Of a DNA stretch of 64,000 bases, positions 50,249-59,723 are shown one piece after another (position 1 is the first letter of the stretch; each line of letters begins with the position of its first letter). The position numbers were made by a program, and so were the translations under genes. Origin of the DNA: G020348185 sp964525045 (GTDB lineage: Bacteria; Nitrospirota; Nitrospiria; Nitrospirales; UBA8639). The stretch is from assembly GCA_964525045.1 (NCBI GenBank), contig CAZGFD010000012.1, forward strand, positions 1 through 64,000, written 5' to 3'. The notes beneath the pieces were generated by a model. The model worked only from the letters and a program-made list of their open reading frames with translations. It had not been told where the DNA came from and searched no databases.

Positions 50249-52606
50249 TCACGCTTCTACTCCCTTCCGCGGGTGTATGGTGACGACGATGGATTTCGAA
50301 GTAGGGGTGTTGCTTTTGTCTGCTACGCTGTCAATCGGAATGAGTACGTTTGCTTCAGGGAAATAGGTGGCGACACAACTGGATGGGATTGGATATGGGA
50401 CCACAAGGAACTGGGGAGCTATTCTGGTTTGGCCTTCAAAATGACTCATGATATCCACCAGGGCTCCTTGCTTCAAAGACTGCTGGTTCATATCTTCCCT
50501 GTTCATGAACACCACCCGCCGGCCTGATTTGAGACCACGGTAGCGGTCATCCAATCCATAAATCGTCGTGTTGTATTGATCATGACTTCGAATGGTCATC
50601 ATGAGAAATTGGTTGCCTTCCAGGGGTATGGACCCAAGCGGGTGGATGGTGAATTGAGCCTTGCCTGTTGAAGTCGGAAATTTTCGTTGGTCCCGGACCG
50701 GATTGGGAAGGTAAAAGCCCCCCGGTTTCCGTGCGCGTTCATTGTAGTTGTCAAATCCCGGAATGACGTTTGAGATGAGGTTTCGTATTTCATCATAATT
50801 CATAATGAGTTGATCCCAAGGAATGTGATCCCATGGGTCTGGGCTCTTTTTGAAGGTGGCTTTGGCCAGACCGCCAACGATGTTGACCTCGCTTTTGAGA
50901 TGGGAAGACACTGGGGTTAAGGTTCCCTGGGAGGATTGGACAATTCCCATGGTATTTTCCGTGGTGACAAATTGCGGTTGGTCGTGTTGGACATCTTTGT
51001 CTGTTCGAGCCAAAGATGGAAGAATGAGGGCTTCGTGACCAGTCACAAGATGGGCACGGTTGAGATTGGTAGAAATGTGAACGGTCAACCGGCATTGGGC
51101 CAACGCTTCAGCGGTATACGCCGTATCCGGAGTGGCCGACAAGAAGTTTCCGCCGAGGGCGATAAACACTTTGGCTTGTCCGGCATGCATCGCTTTAATG
51201 GCATTGACGGCGTCATACCCGGGCCGTCTTGATGGTTGAAATTGAAATTCCCGACCCAGCTCATTCAAAAACTGAGGATCGGGGTTTTCGGTAATTCCCA
51301 TCGTGCGATCACCCTGCACATTGCTGTGTCCCCTGACGGGGCAGGCTCCCGCTCCTTGTTTACCGATGTTCCCTCGCAGAAGAAGGAAATTGATAATCTC
51401 CTGAACATTGGCCACCGCGTTTTTATGCTGCGTCATGCCCATGGCCCAGGTGCAAATGAGGGACTTCGCGCGCATGACCACATCCGCGGCTTCCTGCATC
51501 GCCTCTCGATTGATTCCACTCCCCTGTTCAATTTCCTCCCACGGCATCCTTCGTAAGGCATCGGAAAATGGTTCGAACCCTTCGGTGTACTGTCGAATAA
51601 ATGGGGAATCCAGGACGGTTCCCGGGTTCTGATCTTCCCGAAGGATGAGCTCCTTCATGATGCCCTTCAGGAGAGGCACATCCCCATTGATTTTCACTTG
51701 GAGAAACAGAGTGGCCAGAGGCGTCCCGCTTCCCAACCATTGGGTGAATTCCTGGGGATGAATAAACCGGGAAGTCCCGGCTTCGGGGAGTGGGTTGATG
51801 CTGACGATGTGGCATCCCCTTCTCGCAGCTTTTTGAAGGGCTGCCAGCATGCGCGGATGATTGGTCCCGGGATTTTGCCCAAGGATGAAGATGGCATCCG
51901 CATGTTGAAAGTCATCGAGCGTCACGGTGGCCTTGCCGATGCCAATCACTTCTTTCATGGCGACGCTGCTGGATTCGTGACACATATTGGACGAGTCAGG
52001 CAGGTTGTTGGTGCCAAACAGTCTGGCGAATAATTGATACAGAAACGCAGCTTCGTTGCTGGTTCGGCCGGAAGTATAAAAAATGGCTTCGTTGGGATCA
52101 TCTAACTGATTCAGGTGATCAGCCATTTTCTTAAACGCGGCTTCCCAGGAAATGGGGCGATACCGGGAGGTCCCGGCTTCTTTCCACATGGGACGGGTCA
52201 GACGGCCCTGTTGGGCCAGCCAATAATCTGATTGGCTTCCCAACGCTTCAAGGGTCCAGTTCTCAAAAAATTCATCCGTGACAAGTTTGGTTGTCCCTTC
52301 TTGGGCCACGGCCTTGGCGCCGTTTTCGCAAAATTCGGTGAGCGCACGATGCTCATCAGGATCGGGCCACCCACAGCCCGGGCAATCATACCCTTTCTGC
52401 TGGTTGACCCGGAGGAGGGCTTGGCTTCCCCGAATCAGCCCCATGGCACTTGTCATGTGTTTAAGGGTCGACAGAATAGCCGGAATGCCCCCGGCACAGG
52501 TCGAAGGAGATTCAATCTTGAGCTCTTTGGGATCTTCTAAGGGTATTTCCCAGGTGGGTTTCCGTTGATGTTCCCCATGCTCGGAGTTCTGATCCATGTG
52601 AATCAT
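50249..52606 (-). CDS. YdeP/FdhF-family molybdopterin oxidoreductase
   Basis: 785 residues. A molybdenum-bis-MGD enzyme of the YdeP/formate-dehydrogenase-like family. Visible are CPGCGWPDPDEHR (Cys75, Cys78), SGRTSNEAAFLYQLFARLFGTNN, NMCHESSS whose Cys209 is in the Mo-ligand position, NPGTNHPRML and the C-terminal MGD-binding domain (TIRSHDQYNTTIYGLDDRYRG). No N-terminal four-cysteine [4Fe-4S] motif and no twin-arginine signal, so it is cytoplasmic and its electron acceptor is unknown. E. coli YdeP is tied to acid resistance. FdhD is encoded immediately upstream. Confidence 0.92.
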   Translation of the reverse strand: MIHMDQNSEHGEHQRKPTWEIPLEDPKELKIESPSTCAGGIPAILSTLKHMTSAMGLIRGSQALLRVNQQKGYDCPGCGWPDPDEHRALTEFCENGAKAVAQEGTTKLVTDEFFENWTLEALGSQSDYWLAQQGRLTRPMWKEAGTSRYRPISWEAAFKKMADHLNQLDDPNEAIFYTSGRTSNEAAFLYQLFARLFGTNNLPDSSNMCHESSSVAMKEVIGIGKATVTLDDFQHADAIFILGQNPGTNHPRMLAALQKAARRGCHIVSINPLPEAGTSRFIHPQEFTQWLGSGTPLATLFLQVKINGDVPLLKGIMKELILREDQNPGTVLDSPFIRQYTEGFEPFSDALRRMPWEEIEQGSGINREAMQEAADVVMRAKSLICTWAMGMTQHKNAVANVQEIINFLLLRGNIGKQGAGACPVRGHSNVQGDRTMGITENPDPQFLNELGREFQFQPSRRPGYDAVNAIKAMHAGQAKVFIALGGNFLSATPDTAYTAEALAQCRLTVHISTNLNRAHLVTGHEALILPSLARTDKDVQHDQPQFVTTENTMGIVQSSQGTLTPVSSHLKSEVNIVGGLAKATFKKSPDPWDHIPWDQLIMNYDEIRNLISNVIPGFDNYNERARKPGGFYLPNPVRDQRKFPTSTGKAQFTIHPLGSIPLEGNQFLMMTIRSHDQYNTTIYGLDDRYRGLKSGRRVVFMNREDMNQQSLKQGALVDIMSHFEGQTRIAPQFLVVPYPIPSSCVATYFPEANVLIPIDSVADKSNTPTSKSIVVTIHPRKGVEA

Positions 52607-52627
52607 CCGTCGAAAAAGGATGTTCCC

Positions 52628-53464
52628 TTAACCTTGAATTCTGCCGGGATCGTGATAGATGGTAAACCCATGAGAAGTTAAAAACCCTATGAGTGTCATA
52701 TCGAACTCCTTGGCCAATTGGACGGCTAAACTGGATGGCGCTCCTACGGCGCCCAACAAGGGAATACCGCCCATTGAGGCTTTCTGCATGAGTTCAAAAC
52801 TTGCCCTTCCACTGACCAGCAGCACAGAGTCATACAGTGGGATCAATCTGTTCATCAGGGCCCACCCTACGACTTTGTCGAGGGCATTGTGTCGCCCGAC
52901 GTCTTCCCGGAGACACAAGAGTTCGCCGTCCCGGTCAAAAAGCCCTGATGCATGACAGCCTCCGGTTTGCTGAAATATGGGTTGCGCCGCCTTCATCCGG
53001 TCAGGCAGCCTCAACAAATTTCCTCTCTTAACGCCGGAACCGAGTTGGTCGCGAATCTTCAGCCCGAATGGATTATTGACCCGTAAGGCTTCGATGGACG
53101 TCTTCCCGCATACGCCGCAACTGGAGGTGGTGTAAAAATTTCGTTCCATAGTTGTGGTGTTGATCACGACATGGGGTTGAAGTTCCACACGAACAATATT
53201 GTGATAGTCCTGCCCCTCGACCAGGGGGCCGCAGTGGCGAATCTGTTTAATTTCCTCCCACCGTTGGATGATACCCTCGGTGAATAAGAATCCCGCGGCC
53301 AATTCAAAATCATGCCCCGGCGACCGCATGGTAATGGAAATGCTTTTTTGCAGAAATTCGCCATGGGCCCAATACTCCAAACGAATTTCCAATGGCTCCT
53401 CGATCGCCAATTGACCCATCGGCAGGGGAGGGACTACATTTTTCAATCTTGTGGAGACCGCCAT
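52628..53464 (-). CDS. fdhD: FdhD sulfurtransferase
   Basis: 278 residues from ATG 53464. FdhD carries sulfur from IscS to the Mo cofactor of formate dehydrogenase-type enzymes. The catalytic pair is SCGVCG (Cys116 and Cys119). HDFELAAGFLFTEGI, REDVGRHNALDKVVG, VSGRASFELMQKA and GFLTSHGFTIYHDPGRI are conserved in the family. The gene is 21 bp upstream of the molybdoenzyme gene, which is surely its client. AGGAG precedes this ATG; a start at 53482 would include that site. Confidence 0.95.
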   Translation of the reverse strand: MAVSTRLKNVVPPLPMGQLAIEEPLEIRLEYWAHGEFLQKSISITMRSPGHDFELAAGFLFTEGIIQRWEEIKQIRHCGPLVEGQDYHNIVRVELQPHVVINTTTMERNFYTTSSCGVCGKTSIEALRVNNPFGLKIRDQLGSGVKRGNLLRLPDRMKAAQPIFQQTGGCHASGLFDRDGELLCLREDVGRHNALDKVVGWALMNRLIPLYDSVLLVSGRASFELMQKASMGGIPLLGAVGAPSSLAVQLAKEFDMTLIGFLTSHGFTIYHDPGRIQG

Positions 53465-53553
53465 AGCCGCTGTTCTCCTCATTGAGAAACATTGAAGGTT
53501 TGCAATTTATCTAGTATGGCGAATTTGCGATCAATGGGCAATTGGCCGGGGGG

Positions 53554-54069
53554 TTACCCCTCTCGCTGTCGAAGTTTATATTGCTGATACAGGAGAGTCA
53601 GGCCGATGACAGGCAAAAAAAGGTCGGTCCAAAAGACCACGCCGGCATTTCCCGGAGCAAAATTTTGACTTCTGATCATATCTTGAATATGGACACCCGC
53701 TGCGCCCCATAAAAAACAGGTTGGTCCAATAATCGAGGCTACCCGAAGGCCAAAACTTCCTCGGAAGGCCAATAGTCCCACAAGGCCAAATCCCAGACTG
53801 GCAAATCCCACTTCGTATTGAAAGGGACTATGGGGCCATCCAATGAAGTCGGCAACAAACTCAGCAAAAACCGTATGCATGACAAAATTGTTCACATACC
53901 CGATTCCAATGTTGAAGAGAATAAAGTACGAAAAGAACGCTTCCAGAATTTGCGGTTTTTGTAAGGGCTTCGGAGTTCGAGCCAAGACGACTAACGAAGA
54001 CAAGAGTCCCATCACGAAAAGCGTGAGCGAGGGATTTGAAATCGCCAACTCAAGGAAATTATCGATCAT
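53554..54069 (-). CDS. DUF6790 family membrane protein
   Basis: 171 residues with about five membrane spans. The family blocks are FFSYFILFNIGIGYVNNFVMHTVF, DFIGWPHSPFQYEVGFASLG and the Asn-Pro-Gly-Asn-Ala-Gly region FAPGNAGVVFWTDLFLPVIGL. The family is common and uncharacterised. It is co-directional with and 89 bp upstream of fdhD, so it may belong to that operon. Confidence 0.82.
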   Translation of the reverse strand: MIDNFLELAISNPSLTLFVMGLLSSLVVLARTPKPLQKPQILEAFFSYFILFNIGIGYVNNFVMHTVFAEFVADFIGWPHSPFQYEVGFASLGFGLVGLLAFRGSFGLRVASIIGPTCFLWGAAGVHIQDMIRSQNFAPGNAGVVFWTDLFLPVIGLTLLYQQYKLRQREG

Positions 54070-54648
54070 GGAGGAATCCTACTCTTTCTCGAAGTACCGT
54101 GTACACCATGGTTACCCCCACCATCATCGAGGTGAACGCCGAGCCGGAGATCTTTGATTCTCCCCTCAGCCGCGGGGAATAATGAGGTATTTCCTTTTCG
54201 ACGATATTCAATTCCTGTTGAGCCGCGCGAAGTTGCATTTGAAGGGTCCAGCCCCAACGTTAAGCCGGGATGTTTCAGGTTCTTATGAGTAGCGTCCCCT
54301 TTTTTTGAGGATACTGCAGAAATCCAAATTGGATTGAGCCTGCATTTCCTTCCTTCCCTCCTTTCGGACCCTAGATAATTGTAGGGTTGCCCCTTCACTT
54401 TTGATGAAATTGCAGTGGAATTGATTCGGAATTACATATTTTGTGGCGCCCGACTCTTCTCCCTGCATCTGCAACTGTGCAATTTAGCTTGATATATCCT
54501 CCAATTGGCCTTGCCCCCTCTCAGACCGATTCTTTGGCACATATTTAGCACATAGAAGTCTCCGAAAACGCCAACGGTTTGACGAGTTGGAGATGCCTTT
54601 TCATAGAGATACCATCTGGCTTTGATGGCCATTCAAGGAGGAATTGTC
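54070..54648. other. gene-free upstream region of the LPMO gene
   Basis: 579 bp. Minus-strand frames here (up to 110 codons at 54066-54398) have no ribosome site and look like chance. The plus-strand end carries AAGGAGG at 54634-54640, the ribosome site of the LPMO gene. Confidence 0.5.
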
Positions 54649-56145
54649 ATGGCTTCGATTCCGCGTATGTTCCTGGGAACCCTAGTCCTTTTTGCAGTTT
54701 TGGGTGCAATGGGACTTGGATTCCTTCTCCCGTCTCAGGCCTCAGCCCATGGATCCATGGAATCACCGGTCAGCCGGGTTCTGAATTGTCGACTCGAAAA
54801 TCCTGAGAATCCCCATTCAGAGGCCTGCAGGGCGGCGGTGAACGCCGGTGGCACTCAGCCACTCTATGACTGGAATGGGGTCAGACGCGGAGATGCCAAC
54901 GATCAGCACCGAGCCATTATTCCGGACGGACAACTGTGCAGTGGAGGGGATCCGACGTTTCAAGGCCTGGATCTGCCCAGAGCGGATTGGCCAACAACTC
55001 CGATCACCCCAGATGGCAACGGTGATGCTCAATTCGTCTTCCGGGCGACGGCCCCGCACGCGACACATTATATGGAATTCTATGTGACCACAGATGGCTA
55101 TGACCCAACAAAGCCGTTAGCCTGGTTCGATCTCGAAACCCATCCCTTCTGTACCGTGACAAGCCCCATTTTGGAAAATGGTCGTTACCATATCAGTTGC
55201 CCGTTGCCAAATGATAAAACGGGCAAACATCTAATCTATCACATTTGGCAACGTGCCGACAGTCCTGAAGCCTTCTATACCTGCATCGATGTCGAGTTCA
55301 TCAACAATGGGGGCGGCGATCCGTCCGCTCCTCGCGAACTCGGACAAATTCGTGCCCAGCAGGACCTCCCCGTCGGGAGCATGGTCACGTTCCGGCTTTT
55401 TGAAATAGAGCCCAGCTCGGGAGAATTCCATGACCTTGAATCGCACAATGTAACGGTCGTTGAGGGAATGGGCGCAGCCAATCAGTGGCCCTATCATCTT
55501 GCACAGGAAACCAATTCTGATTCTCCATCGGTCAAGATTGGGGTGTTACAACCCGATGGTTCGATTGAACCCACTATGGATGCCCAAGGAAATCATGTGT
55601 ACGCTCTAGTGGATCAACAGTTAGATTTCGAAATTGATATCCGGTTCCCTGAACCACCAGGGGCATCTCCTCCTGTAGCAGTCATTACTGCCAATCAGGA
55701 AGAAATATCCGGTCCTGGGACGATAACAGTTTCAGGCCACCAATCTTCAGATCCAAACGGGATCAACCTCGACTTTCAATGGGCTGTGATAGCAGGGAAC
55801 GCTCAAATTTCCGACCCCGGGGCCGTAGAGACGCAGGTCACCTTTCCGGATATATCAGAAGACCAGATTGTTACCCTCGGGCTGACCGTCAGCAATGGAG
55901 AACTTGAAGATCAAGCGACCCTGGTCATTCATCACAAACCCGACTCTGGAGGGAATGTTGATTATGTCTATCCGGAAGGCCGTGGGCAGTATCAACCAGG
56001 CACCGTGGTGCTTGGCAGCGATGGGAAGCGATACGAATGTAGACCGTTTCCCAACTCTGGTTGGTGTACCATTGAATCTGACTTGTATTATGCGCCCGGC
56101 ACAGGCCTGGCCTGGCAGGAGGCTTGGATACGATTAGATAATTAA
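54649..56145 (+). CDS. AA10 lytic polysaccharide monooxygenase, multi-domain, secreted
   Basis: 498 residues. The signal peptide ends ASA, so the mature protein starts with His34 (HGSMESPVSR), the copper-brace histidine. The second brace histidine is His137 in FRATAPHATHYMEFYVTTDGY. Then follow a GbpA-type second domain (about 220-345), a PKD/cadherin-like domain (about 348-440) and a C-terminal CBM5/12- or CBM73-like chitin-binding module (YVYPEGRGQYQPGTVVLGSDGKRYECRPFPNSG..., ending WQEAWIRLDN). AA10 enzymes oxidatively cleave chitin or cellulose. The ATG at 54649 follows AAGGAGG. A secreted chitin-active oxygenase is unexpected in an autotroph. Confidence 0.94.
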   Translation: MASIPRMFLGTLVLFAVLGAMGLGFLLPSQASAHGSMESPVSRVLNCRLENPENPHSEACRAAVNAGGTQPLYDWNGVRRGDANDQHRAIIPDGQLCSGGDPTFQGLDLPRADWPTTPITPDGNGDAQFVFRATAPHATHYMEFYVTTDGYDPTKPLAWFDLETHPFCTVTSPILENGRYHISCPLPNDKTGKHLIYHIWQRADSPEAFYTCIDVEFINNGGGDPSAPRELGQIRAQQDLPVGSMVTFRLFEIEPSSGEFHDLESHNVTVVEGMGAANQWPYHLAQETNSDSPSVKIGVLQPDGSIEPTMDAQGNHVYALVDQQLDFEIDIRFPEPPGASPPVAVITANQEEISGPGTITVSGHQSSDPNGINLDFQWAVIAGNAQISDPGAVETQVTFPDISEDQIVTLGLTVSNGELEDQATLVIHHKPDSGGNVDYVYPEGRGQYQPGTVVLGSDGKRYECRPFPNSGWCTIESDLYYAPGTGLAWQEAWIRLDN

Positions 56146-56675
56146 TTTTGGACTTAGAGGCCACGGCAGGACCTGACAACCCGAAGAGGGTATTCTTCTT
56201 CTCCCGACTTCGGCGGGCTTGCCAAGACAAAGGGCGGATGTTGCCATGTTCTGTTTCAACCATGGGGCATTCCCCTGAATGCCTCTCTAAATAACAGCTA
56301 AGTAATACCTTTTTCAATTATTAACTGGGGAGCACCCCTGTGCCGGAGTCCCAATGTTGGACACCTAGAGGGTAGGTATAGGCATACATACCTTTGGCAA
56401 AAACATATTCATGGCGGTTTCAATGGCTCAAGCGAGCCGTTGCCCACAAGCGGTGAAAAAGTCACCTTAAAGTGGCGATGCACATTAAAAAAAGAATAGG
56501 GAATTTCATACCTATTTGGAAAGATATACGTAGGCTAAATGCTTAAATGAAATTCAGGGAAATTCCTGCATGAATATTTCAAATTTTATGCATAATAGAG
56601 AAAGTTATATTTTAGAAAATTTTTACTATAGCTAAGCAAGTCAATCTAAACTTTTTAACATTAAATATCAGTCCG
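56146..56675 (+). other. AT-rich intergenic region with stem-loops, possible leader RNA
   Basis: 530 bp without a gene. Around 56327-56466 several hairpins occur close together: GGGG/CCCC near 56327-56338, AGGTAT/ATACCT around 56373-56393, a 9-bp stem with AAGC loop at 56421-56442, and GGTGA/TCACC at 56452-56466. From about 56480 the DNA becomes AT-rich up to the glycosyltransferase start. I tested the main riboswitch consensus patterns by eye and found no match. Confidence 0.4.
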
Positions 56676-57590
56676 ATGAGTCTGAAACTTTCTGTAGTTG
56701 TCAATTTCCATAATATGCGCCGTGAGGCATTACGGACTCTGTGGACACTTAGTGCTGCTTATCAACGTGACATGTCCGTCTTGGATTATGAAGTCATTGT
56801 GATCGATAATGGCTCAACTGAACCACTCGACTCAGAATTCGTAAAGACGTTTGGATCCAATTTTCACTATTATTTTCTAGAAAGAAGTTCGAAATCGCCC
56901 GCAGGGGCCCTAAATTTCGGTGTGAATAAAGCTAAAGGGGAGTTTGTCAGTTGTATTGTCGATGGGGCACGTATGGTCTCTCCAGGGATCCTTCACTATA
57001 GCCTTAAGGCAGGAATGGCATTTAATTATTCCTTTGTCTCCGCTCTCGCTTGGCATTTGGGGACAGAAGTGCAGAATATTTCTATGCTGAATGGTTACAA
57101 TGCGGAGGTGGAGGATCATCTTTTGGAGTCTATTAATTGGCGAGAGAATGGGTATCAACTTTTTCAGATCTCGGTACTTGCCCAATCTTCATCAGTAGGA
57201 TTTCTTGGAGGTTTACCTGAGGAATCTAGCTACTTTTTGATGTCCAAAACCCATTTTCACGAATTAGGTGGTTTTGATGAAGAGTTTCGATCTCCGGGAG
57301 GCGGTTTGATGAATCACGATTTCTTGAAAAGGGTAGTAGAATTCCAAAAATTCGACCCTGTCATCCTCTTGGGGGAAGGTACTTTTCACCAGTACCATGG
57401 TGGTGTGGCAACCAATGTTCCATTAACAGACCATCCATGGAACCAGTTTTGCCATGAATACCACAAAATTCGGGGAGAGTCCTTTAAAAAACCTAAGCAA
57501 CCGCTGGTGCACTACTTTGGCAACATGTCAGTTTATGCCATGTCTTTTTTAAACAAACCAGAAAGAATTCTTACTTCAAGCGAGTTTTAA
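56676..57590 (+). CDS. GT2-family glycosyltransferase
   Basis: 304 residues of GT-A fold. LSVVVNFHNMRREALRTLWTLSAAYQ opens the nucleotide-sugar domain. VIVIDNGSTEPLD, AGALNFGVNKAKGEFVSCIVDGARM (VDG in the DxD position) and the acceptor-side GGFDEEFRSPGGGLMNHDFLKR follow. It should transfer a sugar from a nucleotide donor to a surface glycan. It is more AT-rich than its neighbours on both sides, suggesting a separate origin from the two genes downstream. Confidence 0.88.
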   Translation: MSLKLSVVVNFHNMRREALRTLWTLSAAYQRDMSVLDYEVIVIDNGSTEPLDSEFVKTFGSNFHYYFLERSSKSPAGALNFGVNKAKGEFVSCIVDGARMVSPGILHYSLKAGMAFNYSFVSALAWHLGTEVQNISMLNGYNAEVEDHLLESINWRENGYQLFQISVLAQSSSVGFLGGLPEESSYFLMSKTHFHELGGFDEEFRSPGGGLMNHDFLKRVVEFQKFDPVILLGEGTFHQYHGGVATNVPLTDHPWNQFCHEYHKIRGESFKKPKQPLVHYFGNMSVYAMSFLNKPERILTSSEF

Positions 57591-57713
57591 AATAAGGCCT
57601 CAAGACTTAATAATGTCTGGAGGTGAGGGGACGTGAGTCACCCCTGATCTGTGAAGTGAAAATGAAGGGGTTGAAATTGTATGTGTCAGAAATAGGGTTG
57701 CGATTTTCCTTAT

Positions 57714-58523
57714 GTGTATTCGCCTAATCCTTACTGGGCTATGATCGATCCGTTCCAACCCGGCTCGCCTGAAGTGGAAGTGGTCCGTGGAACGATCGAC
57801 TACAAGGATTTTCTACGGACGATCCACGAGAGACTTGCCCCCAAGGTATATCTGGAGATCGGCGTTCGTCATGGGGCTAGCCTGTCTTTGGCCTCGTGTC
57901 GTTCCGTCGGAGTCGATCCTGCGCCCGAAATCACATTTCCTATGGGTCGCAACACCCTTGTTGTCCAAGAGAGTAGTGATGGCTTTTTTGAGTATCACGC
58001 TGGTGAAGTCTTGAGCGATCCTCCCGATCTGGTCTTCATCGATGGCATGCATCTTTTCGAATATGCCCTCCGCGATTTTATCAACGTCGAACTGATAAGT
58101 GCGCCGACGACGCTGGTCGTTGTGGATGACGTCTTTCCCAATCACCCGCGTCAAGCCTCGCCCCAGCGCAAAAGCAGGGTCTGGGCAGGCGACGTCTGGA
58201 AGCTTCACCGCTGCCTGGCTGAACTTCGGCCCGATCTGTTTCTGCTCCCCGTGGACATAAGCCCAACAGGCTTGCTTCTCATCGCCGGGCTGAACCCTGC
58301 CAGTCAAATCCTAGGGGACCAATACCCGTCCATCGTCGAGCGCTTTAATAGCCCGTCATACGAAGAACTGCCCTCTTCCGTACTCTCCCGCGAGGGTGCT
58401 CTACCCGGCGACAGTCCCCTCTTTCAACAGTTTTTAGAAGGTCTCAGGGAACTGAGATCGATGAAGGCGACGACGGCCCGGGTCGCGTATTCCCTGGCCA
58501 CGCTACGCCCATCGGCTGCGTGA
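57714..58523 (+). CDS. class I SAM-dependent methyltransferase
   Basis: 269 residues. The SAM-binding motif VYLEIGVRHGASLSLA is followed by the acidic SVGVDPAP, then DLVFIDGMHLFEYALRDFINVE and VVVDDVFPNHPRQ, as in methyltransferase_24 proteins that modify sugars. GTG 57714 is the longest start; ATG 57741 (MIDPFQ) is possible. It is GC-richer than the glycosyltransferase upstream and co-directional with the DUF616 gene 25 bp downstream. Confidence 0.86.
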   Translation: MYSPNPYWAMIDPFQPGSPEVEVVRGTIDYKDFLRTIHERLAPKVYLEIGVRHGASLSLASCRSVGVDPAPEITFPMGRNTLVVQESSDGFFEYHAGEVLSDPPDLVFIDGMHLFEYALRDFINVELISAPTTLVVVDDVFPNHPRQASPQRKSRVWAGDVWKLHRCLAELRPDLFLLPVDISPTGLLLIAGLNPASQILGDQYPSIVERFNSPSYEELPSSVLSREGALPGDSPLFQQFLEGLRELRSMKATTARVAYSLATLRPSAA

Positions 58524-58548
58524 CACGGCGTTTCAATCTCGGAGCAAA

Positions 58549-59271
58549 GTGCTTCCTATGCCAATGCGAAAGGTGGCCTATACCTACATCATTGGGGACT
58601 ACGACGATCTGAAAACGCCCTCGGTTTTCACCGAAGGCTGGGACTACGTTTGCTTCACTGACAGTACAGACCTGCGCTCTGACTTTTGGGATGTTCGGCT
58701 GTCCAACCGGCGAGGCACCGATCGGCATCTGGAAGACAAACAGTTTGCCTCAAAACATTTGATCTTGTTCCATCACTATCTCGACGACTACCATCTCTCG
58801 GTGTCCGTCGGCGGGCAGATTCTGATCAATTGTGATCTGGATGATTTCTTGTATCAATGTTTTAAAGACGACGACGACATGCTGGTGTGTCGTCATCCCT
58901 GGCGAGATTGTATTTACGAGGAGGCGGAAGCGTGTAAGCTGGTGGGGAAAGACGATCCGCAGCGTATCGATGCCCAAATGCAACGCTACAGATGTGAAGG
59001 CTATCCTCGCCACCACGGCCTATATGCCGGCGGCCTTATGGCCAGGCGTCATGGCCGGCCCCCTCTCAACGAAATGTGTGAGTTGTGGTTTGAGGAAGTG
59101 AAGCGTGGCTCTCGGCGAGAGCAATTGAGTCTCAACTATGCCCTCTGGAAGAGCGCGCCGCTGAAGCTGTCCGTTTTCGAGTGGGAAGCGCATGTGAGTC
59201 GTGTCGCAGCGAATGAGAGGAGAGATGCCAGCTTCATCATCACCCCTCACAAAGAATCAAAGGGAAAGTGA
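58549..59271 (+). CDS. TOD1/MUCI70 (DUF616) glycosyltransferase-like protein
   Basis: 240 residues. The family signature is visible from end to end: YTYIIGDYDDLKTP, WDYVCFTDS, KHLILFHHYLDDY, CRHPWRDCIYEEAEACKLVGKDD, GYPRHHGLYAGGLMARRH and the S.R.QLSLNYALWK block. Members include plant hypersensitivity- and mucilage-related glycosyltransferases and bacterial lipopolysaccharide/capsule enzymes. GTG 58549 has GGAG 4 nt before it. With the preceding two genes it forms a surface-glycan trio. Confidence 0.87.
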   Translation: MLPMPMRKVAYTYIIGDYDDLKTPSVFTEGWDYVCFTDSTDLRSDFWDVRLSNRRGTDRHLEDKQFASKHLILFHHYLDDYHLSVSVGGQILINCDLDDFLYQCFKDDDDMLVCRHPWRDCIYEEAEACKLVGKDDPQRIDAQMQRYRCEGYPRHHGLYAGGLMARRHGRPPLNEMCELWFEEVKRGSRREQLSLNYALWKSAPLKLSVFEWEAHVSRVAANERRDASFIITPHKESKGK

Positions 59272-59553
59272 AAGCTTACAACCATTTCTACCTCGCGCCT
59301 AACTTCGATGACGCCTCGTTGTCATGCGAGGGCCTCTCCTTGATGGCATTACGCCATTGTTCACTCCAAATCTGGAGCTAGTTTCGTAAACCTCTGATTC
59401 CTTGTGTTGTTTCATCTCCCGTTGGTCCTCCCCTCCCCCTCTCTTACATGAAGTGGTACAACCACGGGATCTTGCCCCAGGCGCTTAACCTAGCGCCAAC
59501 CTGAGACCAGATCCAGAAGCCCAACGTTAATTTTTGTAAGTGCTTGAAAAAAT

Positions 59554-59629
59554 TGGTGGGCCGTACAGGGATCGAACCTGTGGCCCGCTGATTAAGAGTC
59601 AGCTGCTCTACCAGCTGAGCTAACGGCCC
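59554..59629 (-). tRNA. tRNA-Lys (CTT)
   Basis: 76 nt with a complete cloverleaf: acceptor stem GGGCCGT paired with ACGGCCC, discriminator A, and CCA encoded at 59554-59556. The anticodon loop CTCTTAA gives CTT, which reads AAG. The T-loop GGTTCGATCC is normal. Confidence 0.96.
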
Positions 59630-59723
59630 ACCGTGTAGGAATATGGGAAGGGTCTTCTTGAATTTTCGCGGTCTCGCCCAAATAACTGGTTAAAAAATTT
59701 TTAGAAATTATCGTTGTCCAAAT

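Noticed and set aside
54066..54398. 110-codon minus-strand frame upstream of the LPMO gene
   Set aside because: Low-complexity translation, no ribosome site, and it ends at the start of the DUF6790 gene; more likely a chance frame in a regulatory region.
56340..56470. Riboswitch (c-di-GMP, guanidine, cobalamin, TPP)
   Set aside because: Hairpins are present, but none of the conserved joining sequences of these classes could be found.
59440..59475. Third copy of repeat family 2
   Set aside because: A stretch similar to the right end (CATGAAGTGGTACAACCAC) is present, but its partner end and the inner hairpin are missing; too weak to call.
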